Positions 1 through 6,881 of a DNA stretch of 8,336 bases are shown piece by piece. The notes under the pieces are model-generated. The model was not told the origin of the DNA. It ran no database searches and saw nothing but the letters and a program-made list of their open reading frames with translations. Origin of the DNA: Acetofilamentum sp. (GTDB lineage Bacteria > Bacteroidota > Bacteroidia > Bacteroidales > DTU049); the NCBI GenBank assembly GCA_020720525.1, contig DYON01000114.1, positions 1-8,336 on the forward strand. Reading direction: 5' to 3'. The first letter of the stretch is position 1, and the number at the start of each line of letters is the position of its first letter. Made by a program: the position numbers and the translations under genes.

Positions 1-8
1 AACAGACT

Positions 9-85
9 GTCATTCTGAGTGTTTCGTGGCAAACAATGCGAAAAAGCCACGAAATTTATCGAAGAATGACGAAGGGAAGAATGAC
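9..85. repeat. Nested inverted repeat with GTCATTCT / AGAATGAC arms
   Basis: Two nested pairs of arms are visible. The outer arm GTCATTCT (9-16) pairs with AGAATGAC (63-70), and a second copy of AGAATGAC lies at 78-85. The inner arm TTTCGTGGC (22-30) pairs perfectly with GCCACGAAA (46-54) around a 15-base loop. The outer arm continues as GTCATTCTGA, which recurs exactly inside the hairpin at 129-138, so the two structures appear to be related copies of a dispersed intergenic repeat. No gene is supported here: the open frames that cross it run over the arms and have no homology I recognise. Its function is unknown. Confidence 0.6.
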
Positions 86-116
86 TATGAAATGAATGTC
101 ATTAATATAAAATCAA

Positions 117-166
117 AACCCGACCAGCGTCATTCTGAATTTAGTTCAGAATCTGCTGGTCGGGTT
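117..166 (-). terminator. Strong hairpin, likely hppA terminator, built from a REP-like repeat
   Basis: AACCCGACCAGC (117-128) pairs perfectly with GCTGGTCGGGTT (155-166). A small internal bulge (129-131 against 153-154) is followed by a second stem, ATTCTGAA (132-139) with TTCAGAAT (145-152), and a 5-base loop. The structure begins 28 bases past the hppA stop codon. Read on the minus strand, the stem is followed by a T-rich stretch (TTGATTTTATATTAA), as expected of an intrinsic terminator. The inner stem resembles the GTCATTCTGAA...TTCAGAATCT repeats that I recall between genes in many Bacteroidetes, so it may be a repeat that serves as a terminator. Termination itself is inferred. Confidence 0.7.
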
Positions 167-194
167 AAATTGCTTTTTGCTTGTTTTTGCAATG

Positions 195-2684
195 CTATTT
201 GTCGATACGCATCGAGTAGAACGAACGATATACAAACACAACAGCCACAACAAGGAAGAAACCGCCCACATACGGCGCCACGCTGCGGAAAGCTTCGCTA
301 ATAGCTATTTCCATAGCGAGCAAACCGAACAATGTGGTGAACTTGATAATAGGATTGAGCGAAACCGACGAAGTGTCTTTGAAAGGATCGCCAACAGTGT
401 CGCCAACAACCGATGCTGCGTGCAATTCAGTTCCTTTTTCTTGCAAGTCAACTTCAATAACTTTCTTGGCATTGTCCCAAGCACCACCGGCGTTGGCCAT
501 AAAGATTGCCTGATAAAGACCAAAGAATGCAATTGAGAGTAAGTATCCAATAAACAATGAAATTGGAGCAGAATAATGAACCACCTGAGCGTGCATTGCC
601 AATTGCGAATCGGACATCATGTTCATTGGAATATTTTTTCCATTTTCCATAATGGAGCTAACCATATCGCCGGTCAATCCAATAGGAGCCGAAAGGAAAG
701 CAAAAGCAAGCGCAAACGAGAAAATGGCAATAAAAATATTCCACATTCCCTTTTGAGCATATTTTGTACAAATATCGACCACCTCTTTCGATGTAGCAAC
801 GTCGGCTTTTTTAGGAGCATTCGGGTCGAGATTGATATGCTTTTTGATATATTCGACGGCTCTAGCAGCACCTGTCGATACAGCTTGAATAGACGCACCC
901 GAGAACCAATAGATAACAGCTCCACCAAGAAGGAAGCCGAAAATAGTATAAGGATTCAACACATTCAGAATGGTTTCGGGCTCAATACCCAACGAACCTT
1001 TAATGAGTAAAATCAGTGAGAAAATCATAGTTGTAGCACCCACTACGGCAGTGCCAATAAGCACAGGCTTGGCAGTGGCTTTGAAAGTATTACCAGCGCC
1101 ATCGTTTGCTTCGAGATAGTGTTTCGATTTTTCGAAATCGGGAGTGAATCCAAAATCTTTTTCAATTTCTTCTTTCACATTGGGAACTTCTTCGATAAGC
1201 GACAGCTCGTAAATAGACTGTGCATTGTCGGTTACAGGTCCATAGCTATCAACAGCAATGGTAACAGGTCCCATACCCAACATGCCAAAAGCCACAAGAC
1301 CAAAGGCAAAGATAGATGGATACACCATTAATGTATCGAGGCTATAGGTACTGGCAAAATATGCAGTCGCCATCAGAGCAACAAACACAAGACCTTTCCA
1401 AAAAGCACTGAAGTTTCCGGCAACAAGTCCAGCTAAAATATTGAGCGAAGCACCACCACGGCGCGAAGATTCAACAACTTCTTGAACGTGTGCCGACTTA
1501 GGACTGGTAAACAATTTGGTAAACTCTGGAATCAGAGCTGCTCCAAGCGTACCTGCCGAAATGATAATACTGAGCGTCATCCAAAGTTGATTGGGCAAAT
1601 CGCCAATTAGAATATAACTTGCAGCAAAAGTTACCAAAATAGAAACAATAGAAGTAATCCAAACCAACGAGGTAAGGGGTTTTTCGAAATCGAGATCGTC
1701 GGAATTGTGATAGCGAGCTTTACTAATAACATTGTTGATTCCAAACGAAAACACAGATGTAATAACCATCAAAATACGCATGGCAAAAATCCAGGTGAGC
1801 AATTGCACCTGATAATCGACACTGGTTACAGCCAAAAGGATAAATGAAATGAGGGCAACACCAGTTACGCCATAAGTTTCGAAACCATCGGCGGTTGGGC
1901 CAACGCTGTCGCCAGCATTATCGCCAACACAGTCGGCAATGGTACCAGGATTGCGAGGATCGTCTTCGCCGATTTTGAAAATCACTTTCATCAAATCGGA
2001 TCCGATATCGGCAATTTTGGTAAAAATACCACCAGCAATACGTAGCACCGAAGCGCCAAGCGATTCGCCAATAGCAAATCCAATGAAGCTAGCTCCGGCA
2101 TATTCGCCTGGAACAAACATCAGAATAATGAGCATAATAGTAAGCTCGAGACTGATGAGCACAACGCCAATACTCATACCTGCATTCAATGGGATATTGA
2201 GAAGCTTAAGTGGTTTGCGTTCGAGCGAGGCAAAAGCCATACGCGCGTTGGCAAGAGTATTCATTCTGATTCCGAACCACGCTACAGCGTAAGATCCTAA
2301 AATCCCAATCACAGTCCAGCCAAGAATCATAGCTACACCACCAAGACCATATTCGGCATTCGATAAAAAGCCAAAATAAAACCCTACAGCGGTACCGATA
2401 AACACGAAAAGAATAGCTAAAAACCTGCCCTGGCGAAGCAAGTAGGTTTTGCTGGTCTGAAAAATCACGTTGGCCACATCAAGCATCGAATTGTGAGCTC
2501 TTAGTTTTTTTACCTTGATGAACTGATAAAGACCAAACATGAAGCCTGCAAGGGTAATCAGAAACCCCCAATATAAAATGTTTTGTTCCTTTACGCCATC
2601 GGGAATTGCCAAATCGGCCTCTCCAGCCATCGAAAAAAGAGGGGTGGCTACCAATGCGCCAAGGAGTGCAAATGCTTTTTTCAT
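195..2684 (-). CDS. hppA: Membrane-bound ion-translocating pyrophosphatase, divergent type
   Basis: This 829-residue integral membrane enzyme hydrolyses inorganic pyrophosphate and uses the energy to pump H+ and/or Na+ across the inner membrane. Family signatures are plain: EDDPRNP (240-246), GDNAGD (254-259), ADGFETYG (265-272), NAGGAWDNAKK (731-741) and GDTVGDPFKDTS (761-772), the acidic and lysine residues of which bind Mg-PPi. Hydrophobic helices fill most of the chain. The N-terminus (about 4-20, ending FSMA) looks like a signal peptide or an extra helix. The protein is longer than the usual 660-770 residues. It departs from the common pattern: the D-x7-K-x-E motif is one residue short and lacks the Glu (D226...K233-V-I), the loop reads SVGPTADGF, and the final motif reads DTSSVSLN rather than DTSGPSLN. 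GNTFKATAK has Lys535 where K+-dependent enzymes have Ala, predicting K+ independence. Ion specificity cannot be read reliably. It is monocistronic, with a promoter box 37 bases upstream. Confidence 0.97.
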   Translation of the reverse strand: MKKAFALLGALVATPLFSMAGEADLAIPDGVKEQNILYWGFLITLAGFMFGLYQFIKVKKLRAHNSMLDVANVIFQTSKTYLLRQGRFLAILFVFIGTAVGFYFGFLSNAEYGLGGVAMILGWTVIGILGSYAVAWFGIRMNTLANARMAFASLERKPLKLLNIPLNAGMSIGVVLISLELTIMLIILMFVPGEYAGASFIGFAIGESLGASVLRIAGGIFTKIADIGSDLMKVIFKIGEDDPRNPGTIADCVGDNAGDSVGPTADGFETYGVTGVALISFILLAVTSVDYQVQLLTWIFAMRILMVITSVFSFGINNVISKARYHNSDDLDFEKPLTSLVWITSIVSILVTFAASYILIGDLPNQLWMTLSIIISAGTLGAALIPEFTKLFTSPKSAHVQEVVESSRRGGASLNILAGLVAGNFSAFWKGLVFVALMATAYFASTYSLDTLMVYPSIFAFGLVAFGMLGMGPVTIAVDSYGPVTDNAQSIYELSLIEEVPNVKEEIEKDFGFTPDFEKSKHYLEANDGAGNTFKATAKPVLIGTAVVGATTMIFSLILLIKGSLGIEPETILNVLNPYTIFGFLLGGAVIYWFSGASIQAVSTGAARAVEYIKKHINLDPNAPKKADVATSKEVVDICTKYAQKGMWNIFIAIFSFALAFAFLSAPIGLTGDMVSSIMENGKNIPMNMMSDSQLAMHAQVVHYSAPISLFIGYLLSIAFFGLYQAIFMANAGGAWDNAKKVIEVDLQEKGTELHAASVVGDTVGDPFKDTSSVSLNPIIKFTTLFGLLAMEIAISEAFRSVAPYVGGFFLVVAVVFVYRSFYSMRIDK

Positions 2685-2721
2685 AAAACTCTGTTTTTAG
2701 TTGGTGCGTTAAAAATTTTTA

Positions 2722-2729
2722 CAAATGTA
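2722..2729 (-). promoter_or_regulatory. hppA promoter, Bacteroidetes -7 box TACATTTG
   Basis: On the minus strand TACATTTG matches the Bacteroidetes -7 consensus TAnnTTTG used by the primary sigma factor. It ends 37 bases before the hppA ATG, implying a start of transcription near 2715-2718 and a leader of about 30 bases. I do not find a convincing -33 TTTG/TTG at normal spacing (the nearest TTG is 12 bases away), so the call rests on the -7 box and its position. Confidence 0.5.
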
Positions 2730-2771
2730 ATACTAATTTTTCAATTAAAATAGAATAATTCTAAATTGGCA

Positions 2772-2784
2772 ACATATTATATGT
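2772..2784. promoter_or_regulatory. Perfect 13-base palindrome, possible operator
   Basis: ACATAT-T-ATATGT is a perfect 6-bp inverted repeat around one base. It lies about 43 bases upstream of the hppA -7 box, a place where an activator or repressor could bind. The sequence is AT-rich in an AT-rich gap, so chance is a real alternative. No regulator gene is adjacent apart from the kinase. Confidence 0.2.
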
Positions 2785-3067
2785 GAGCAGTTTATGAAAT
2801 ACAAAGTGATAGCAAAATGAAATTGCCAAAAGGGGAAGTTGGAAGAATCCGTTGAATCCAGACTAAAAGGTAATAACGCAGAAAGTCACGCAGCGCGTGA
2901 TAGCGCAAGGCACTCATCGACAAGACCAATTGGCTGATAATAAACATATTACAAAAACAGCATTTTACTTTAATCTATTTACGATAAGCGTATTACACTT
3001 CTATTTCATATTTTTTATACTCGCCTCTTATATCAAATAGAAATGTACACCTCAATAGCTTTTTTCC

Positions 3068-3075
3068 TACATTTG
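3068..3075 (+). promoter_or_regulatory. Kinase promoter, Bacteroidetes -7 box TACATTTG
   Basis: TACATTTG fits TAnnTTTG and is identical to the box upstream of hppA. It ends 31 bases before the ATG at 3107, implying a transcript start near 3080 and a leader of about 25 bases. No clear -33 TTG is visible at 17-23 bases upstream. The position also helps choose the kinase start: a TTG start at 3086 would have almost no leader. Confidence 0.5.
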
Positions 3076-3106
3076 CATTTCACAGTTGCTTGAGTATTTC
3101 AGTTTT

Positions 3107-6100
3107 ATGATCTTAAAACTCTTGAAAAAATATCTTGCGTGGTTGTTGCTTATTGCTGCAACTGCCATTCTGTTTTCGGTGGTACGATATCCTCTTTCCA
3201 ACCAACGCGATCGCGAAAAATCGATTAAAGAGTTTAGCAAAAATATAGCTTCTTTGTCAACCGAAGTCGATTCTCTTCTTGGATTTGCACTTAATCCAGC
3301 CTTTTTAAAAGACCCATTTTCGCTTCTCAACGTTGAATCGTTTGCATATAGAACGCAACAACAACATAGTACCTTGTTGATATCGCAAAACGACTCGCTT
3401 ATTTTTTGGAGCAACAACAGTGCTCCAATTGGATTTTTTCCCAACTCAAGCATTACCGACACCATTGTCTTTAATGGTAATGGTTTTTACTTGGTAAAAA
3501 GCAAAAAAACGGGAAGCTATACAGCGATGGCCATGTCGTTAATCGAAAGTCGATATTTCTATCGAAACAGCTATTTACCCGACGAGGTTCAACCCAACAT
3601 TTGCTCCGATTGTCCTTTTGCATTGGCATCCGACACCTCTCACCCCGATACATCCATTGTGGTTTCAGGAATAAACAGCCCAATTGGATTGGTTTGGACT
3701 CCCGAAGAAGAATCGTTTTCGCCAGAAAAAGAGCTGAAAATAGTCTTTCTTATATTTCTATCACTCATTTTAGCTGCTATTGCTTTTTACCGATTGATGA
3801 CACTGCAAGCTGTTTTTAGAAATAAAAACTGGCTGCGTCTTTTGTCGATGCTTGTTTTTCCGATGATCTTGTTTTTTATTGGCGAAACTGTTCTCTCGAT
3901 GCAGGCCTATATGCCTTTGAGCATCAACAACCCTGCGTTTTTTGCCTTTTCGAGCCGCTTTACACATCTCACTCCTTTGCTTCTCTATTCTTTCGTTCTA
4001 ATTGTATATGTCACGTTTTTTAGTCGCGAATTGCTTCTTTTTGCAGGGAAAAAACGACAGCAATTGTGGTTCAGAGTGCTTTTTCTATTTTTAACCTTTA
4101 TTGCCACATCGGCATTAGCCTGCTTTATCATTAGTGGTATTTCAGGATTTTTGTTCAACACATCGGTCAATTTCGATTTCAACGATATTCTCACATTCGA
4201 TCTTCGTTCGGTTTTTATATTCTTCACGCTATTTTTGCTTTTTTGCTCCGTTATTCTGTTGCATTATCTCATGATTTCGCTTGTTGGCAGGTTGCGGTTG
4301 CGCTTTAAAACATGGTTTGCTGTTTCAATTGCATTTATTATTATTGCTACTATAGCAGCTTGGCTTGTTGGAATTGGAATGAGTATGTTTTTGCCTGTGG
4401 CATTGTATCTACTAGTTATGCAATTTGTTTTCTCGCGCTATTTCTACAGCAACAAATCTGTATATCTTATTTTAAATCTCATTTTTGCAGCTGGGCTCAC
4501 CACTTTTGCTCTCAACGAAGCAGTATCGCAAAAGCAAAACGACCAAATGAAATTGCTATCGCTCAATTTGGCAACCGAGCAAGACCCACTTACCGAAGAC
4601 ATCCTTGGCGATGTGATTCCCAATATTGCTTCCGATACTTTCCTGCTCAACAATCCTTACAAAAAAGACAGAGGATTCAACATCACCCAATATCTCAAAC
4701 GCAACTATTTTGATGGCTATCTAAATCAGTATTTACTACAAGTTACTTGGTGCCATGCCGACGAAGATATTATTGTTCAACCTGCCAATACGGCCGTAAG
4801 CTGCATCGACTTTTTTGGTGATATTGCTTTTAAAATGGGCATTCCGACTCTTGCCGACGAAGTTGTTTTTATCAACGATGGTTCTGGACGGGGTTACTAT
4901 TTATGCACCATTGAGCTTAACAACGGCAAAGATTCTTCGTCCATATTTGCCGAACTCATTCCAGCTTCTTACGAAAAAGGACTTGGATATCCCGATTTGC
5001 TGGTAGATGTTAACAGTGGTATTAAGACAATCCCAACCGGAATTTCGTATGCAAGGTATCTCGACGACCTCCTCATTTCGCGATACGGCAAATATAATTA
5101 TCCAACCCGAATGAGCATGCTCTTCAAAGCCATGCCCAACGAAATTGTGTATCACGAAGGGGGACAGGTGCATTTTCGCAGCCAAGTTTCCGACAACTTG
5201 GTGCTCGTTTTAACACAGAACGATCGAAATTTCTCGTCTTTTTTAGCACCTTTTAGCTATATACTTCTGTTTTTTGGGTTGCTGTCGCTGCTTTTTGTGG
5301 TAAGCACAGGCAAAGTGTTTGGATTTCGAATTCGCTTAGCCACAACGTTTTCCTCGCGATTGCAGTGGATGATTGTACTCATTATTTTGGTTATTTTCTT
5401 TGTTGCTGGTATTATTGCTGTTTTCAATTTGAGCAGTCTCAATAAAAACAAAAACGATGAAATTGTGAGCGAAAAGGCACATTCGCTTATTGTTGAACTC
5501 GAGCATAAACTCAACGAATACAACGAACTTTCGAACAACGACGAAGTATATTTAACCGAATTGCTGCTTAAGTTTAGTCGTGTATTTTTCACCGACCTCA
5601 ACATTTATTCACTCGACGGAAGACTTCTATCGACCACCCGTCCACAAATTTTCGAAAAGCAACTGGTTTCCGACAGAATGGATGCTCAAGCCTTCAACGG
5701 ACTTTCGTTGCAAAACAATTCGTTTTTGCTGCAAACCGAAACAATTGGGAAAATGAATTTTCTTTCGGCTTATATTCCTGTCCGAAATAGCAACAACAGC
5801 GTGATTGCTTACCTCAATCTCCCATTTTTTGCTCGAGGCAACGAACTCAACCGGGAGATTTCTTCATTTATCAGCACTTTCATCAATATTTACATGCTGA
5901 TTATTTTATTTACAGTGCTCATAACCATATTGCTCAGCAACTACGTTACGCATCCATTGCGCATGATTAAAGACAAGTTGCGAACCATTAAATTGGGAAC
6001 AACTAACGAAAAAATTCTCTGGAAACGCCGCGACGAAATTGGCGACTTGGTGTTTGAATACAACAGGATGATTGAAGAGCTGGCTTTCAAAGCCGAATTG

Positions 6101-6781
6101 CTGGCACGCAATGAGCGCGAAATGGCTTGGCGCGAAATGGCCAAACAAGTGGCTCACGAAATCAAAAATCCGCTCACACCCATGAAACTCAGCACTCAAT
6201 ATCTCGAAAAAGCATGGGGCGATAAAGCCGCCGATTTCGATGAACGGCTGAAGCGTTTTGCACAAACCATGACCGAACAAATTGATAGCCTCAGCGATAT
6301 TGCAACGGCATTTTCGAATTTTGGCAAAATGCCCGAATCGACTGTGGTTCGCATTTGCATCAACGATGTTCTGGGTAGTGTGGTTACTCTGTACCGAAGC
6401 GAAGAATACGACATTAGCCTACATATTCCCGATACAGCGCTCTATGTTATGGCCGACGAAAGTCAGATGCTTCGTGTTTTCAACAACTTGATTAAGAATG
6501 CTCAACAAGCTTTTGTGGTTGGCCGACGCGGAAATGTTGATGTGTCGCTCAAAAGCGAAAAAGGCATAGCAACAGTTATTGTTAGCGATAATGGAATTGG
6601 TATTTCGCCCGATTTGCAAAAGAAAATTTTTCAACCCAATTTCACTACCAAATCGTCGGGAACAGGTCTTGGACTGGCCATGGTGAAAAATATTGTGGAT
6701 GGGTTTGGCGGAAAAATCACCTTTGTGTCGGTTGAAAACAGCGGAACTACATTCAAGGTTGATTTGCCTTTGGCTGAGTGA
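3107..6781 (+). CDS. Large multi-membrane-span sensor histidine kinase, NtrY-like core
   Basis: This 1224-residue membrane sensor kinase should autophosphorylate on His1017 and pass the phosphate to a response regulator not present here. The kinase core is complete: H box VAHEIKNPLTPMKLS with His1017, N box NNLIKNAQQA with Asn1131, G1 box DNGIGI (1161-1166), F box FQPNFTTK and G2 box GTGLGL (1185-1190). The NPLTPMKLS wording is typical of NtrY-type kinases. A HAMP domain (about 945-998) follows the last helix. I count about twelve membrane segments: near 9-28, 210-230, 244-264, 288-306, 323-345, 367-393, 403-423, 424-445, 450-468, 714-734, 753-774 and 919-944. The basic loops (235-243, 307-321, 395-402, 740-751) fall on the cytoplasmic side. 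This leaves extracytoplasmic regions at about 29-209, 470-713 and 775-918; the last could be a Cache-like sensor. The frame also opens from a TTG at 3086, but the ATG fits the promoter and gives a normal charged N-terminus before the first helix. The ligand is unknown. Confidence 0.94.
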   Translation: MILKLLKKYLAWLLLIAATAILFSVVRYPLSNQRDREKSIKEFSKNIASLSTEVDSLLGFALNPAFLKDPFSLLNVESFAYRTQQQHSTLLISQNDSLIFWSNNSAPIGFFPNSSITDTIVFNGNGFYLVKSKKTGSYTAMAMSLIESRYFYRNSYLPDEVQPNICSDCPFALASDTSHPDTSIVVSGINSPIGLVWTPEEESFSPEKELKIVFLIFLSLILAAIAFYRLMTLQAVFRNKNWLRLLSMLVFPMILFFIGETVLSMQAYMPLSINNPAFFAFSSRFTHLTPLLLYSFVLIVYVTFFSRELLLFAGKKRQQLWFRVLFLFLTFIATSALACFIISGISGFLFNTSVNFDFNDILTFDLRSVFIFFTLFLLFCSVILLHYLMISLVGRLRLRFKTWFAVSIAFIIIATIAAWLVGIGMSMFLPVALYLLVMQFVFSRYFYSNKSVYLILNLIFAAGLTTFALNEAVSQKQNDQMKLLSLNLATEQDPLTEDILGDVIPNIASDTFLLNNPYKKDRGFNITQYLKRNYFDGYLNQYLLQVTWCHADEDIIVQPANTAVSCIDFFGDIAFKMGIPTLADEVVFINDGSGRGYYLCTIELNNGKDSSSIFAELIPASYEKGLGYPDLLVDVNSGIKTIPTGISYARYLDDLLISRYGKYNYPTRMSMLFKAMPNEIVYHEGGQVHFRSQVSDNLVLVLTQNDRNFSSFLAPFSYILLFFGLLSLLFVVSTGKVFGFRIRLATTFSSRLQWMIVLIILVIFFVAGIIAVFNLSSLNKNKNDEIVSEKAHSLIVELEHKLNEYNELSNNDEVYLTELLLKFSRVFFTDLNIYSLDGRLLSTTRPQIFEKQLVSDRMDAQAFNGLSLQNNSFLLQTETIGKMNFLSAYIPVRNSNNSVIAYLNLPFFARGNELNREISSFISTFINIYMLIILFTVLITILLSNYVTHPLRMIKDKLRTIKLGTTNEKILWKRRDEIGDLVFEYNRMIEELAFKAELLARNEREMAWREMAKQVAHEIKNPLTPMKLSTQYLEKAWGDKAADFDERLKRFAQTMTEQIDSLSDIATAFSNFGKMPESTVVRICINDVLGSVVTLYRSEEYDISLHIPDTALYVMADESQMLRVFNNLIKNAQQAFVVGRRGNVDVSLKSEKGIATVIVSDNGIGISPDLQKKIFQPNFTTKSSGTGLGLAMVKNIVDGFGGKITFVSVENSGTTFKVDLPLAE

Positions 6782-6815
6782 AATAATAGACAGATTTGCT
6801 AAACACAACCCGCTA

Positions 6816-6848
6816 AACCCTCACAGGGTTTATAACCCTGTGAGGGTT
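6816..6848. repeat. Perfect 15-bp inverted repeat between convergent genes, possible bidirectional terminator
   Basis: AACCCTCACAGGGTT (6816-6830) and AACCCTGTGAGGGTT (6834-6848) are exact reverse complements around the loop TAT. Each arm is also a small palindrome (AACCCT, three bases, AGGGTT), so either one long hairpin or two short ones can form. It sits 34 bases after the kinase stop and 33 bases past the mqnC stop, where it could end both transcripts. Neither side has a clear T-run, so it is not a classical terminator. Similar AACCCT...AGGGTT palindromes are, from memory, common between genes in Bacteroidetes, so it is equally well called a REP-like element. Confidence 0.75.
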
Positions 6849-6881
6849 ATCTGGGCAGGTGCGCACACATAAGCAAATTTT

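Larger units (their letters stand above)
2685..3106. other. Divergent intergenic region between hppA and the kinase
   Basis: No coding region is supported in these 422 bases. The stretch contains one promoter box for each flanking gene near its two ends. Between them are a 6+1+6 inverted repeat (2772-2784) and a short hairpin, TCACGC-AGC-GCGTGA (2886-2900), within a segment (about 2874-2912) that resembles the AACGCAGA...CACGCAG intergenic repeats I recall from Bacteroidetes. The remainder is AT-rich, with no tRNA, riboswitch or small gene that I recognise. Confidence 0.6.

Noticed and set aside
26..301. Open frame of 91 codons on the plus strand
   Set aside because: It runs across the hairpin repeats and into the 3' end of hppA on the opposite strand; its translation is low-complexity and polar with no family resemblance.
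210..468. 7TMR-DISM-type sensor module in the kinase
   Set aside because: After the first external region I count eight helices rather than seven, since the next region (470-713) must return to the outside, and the expected DISM sequence features are not recognisable.
2874..2912. tRNA or small structured RNA gene in the divergent gap
   Set aside because: The hairpin TCACGC-AGC-GCGTGA is too small, and no cloverleaf, T-loop or acceptor pairing can be found.
3086..3106. TTG at 3086 as the kinase start
   Set aside because: It lies 10 bases after the end of the -7 box, leaving almost no leader. The ATG at 3107 has a normal leader and a typical basic-then-hydrophobic N-terminus.
3067..3465. Open frame of 132 codons on the minus strand opposite the kinase start
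   Set aside because: Antisense shadow of the kinase; the reading frame gives no recognisable protein and it crosses the kinase promoter.
5906..6280. Open frame of 124 codons on the minus strand opposite the HAMP and H-box region
   Set aside because: Shadow of a strongly conserved coding region; no start context and no recognisable domain.
6816..6848. CRISPR repeat
   Set aside because: Only one palindromic unit is present; no spaced direct repeats and no cas genes are in the window.
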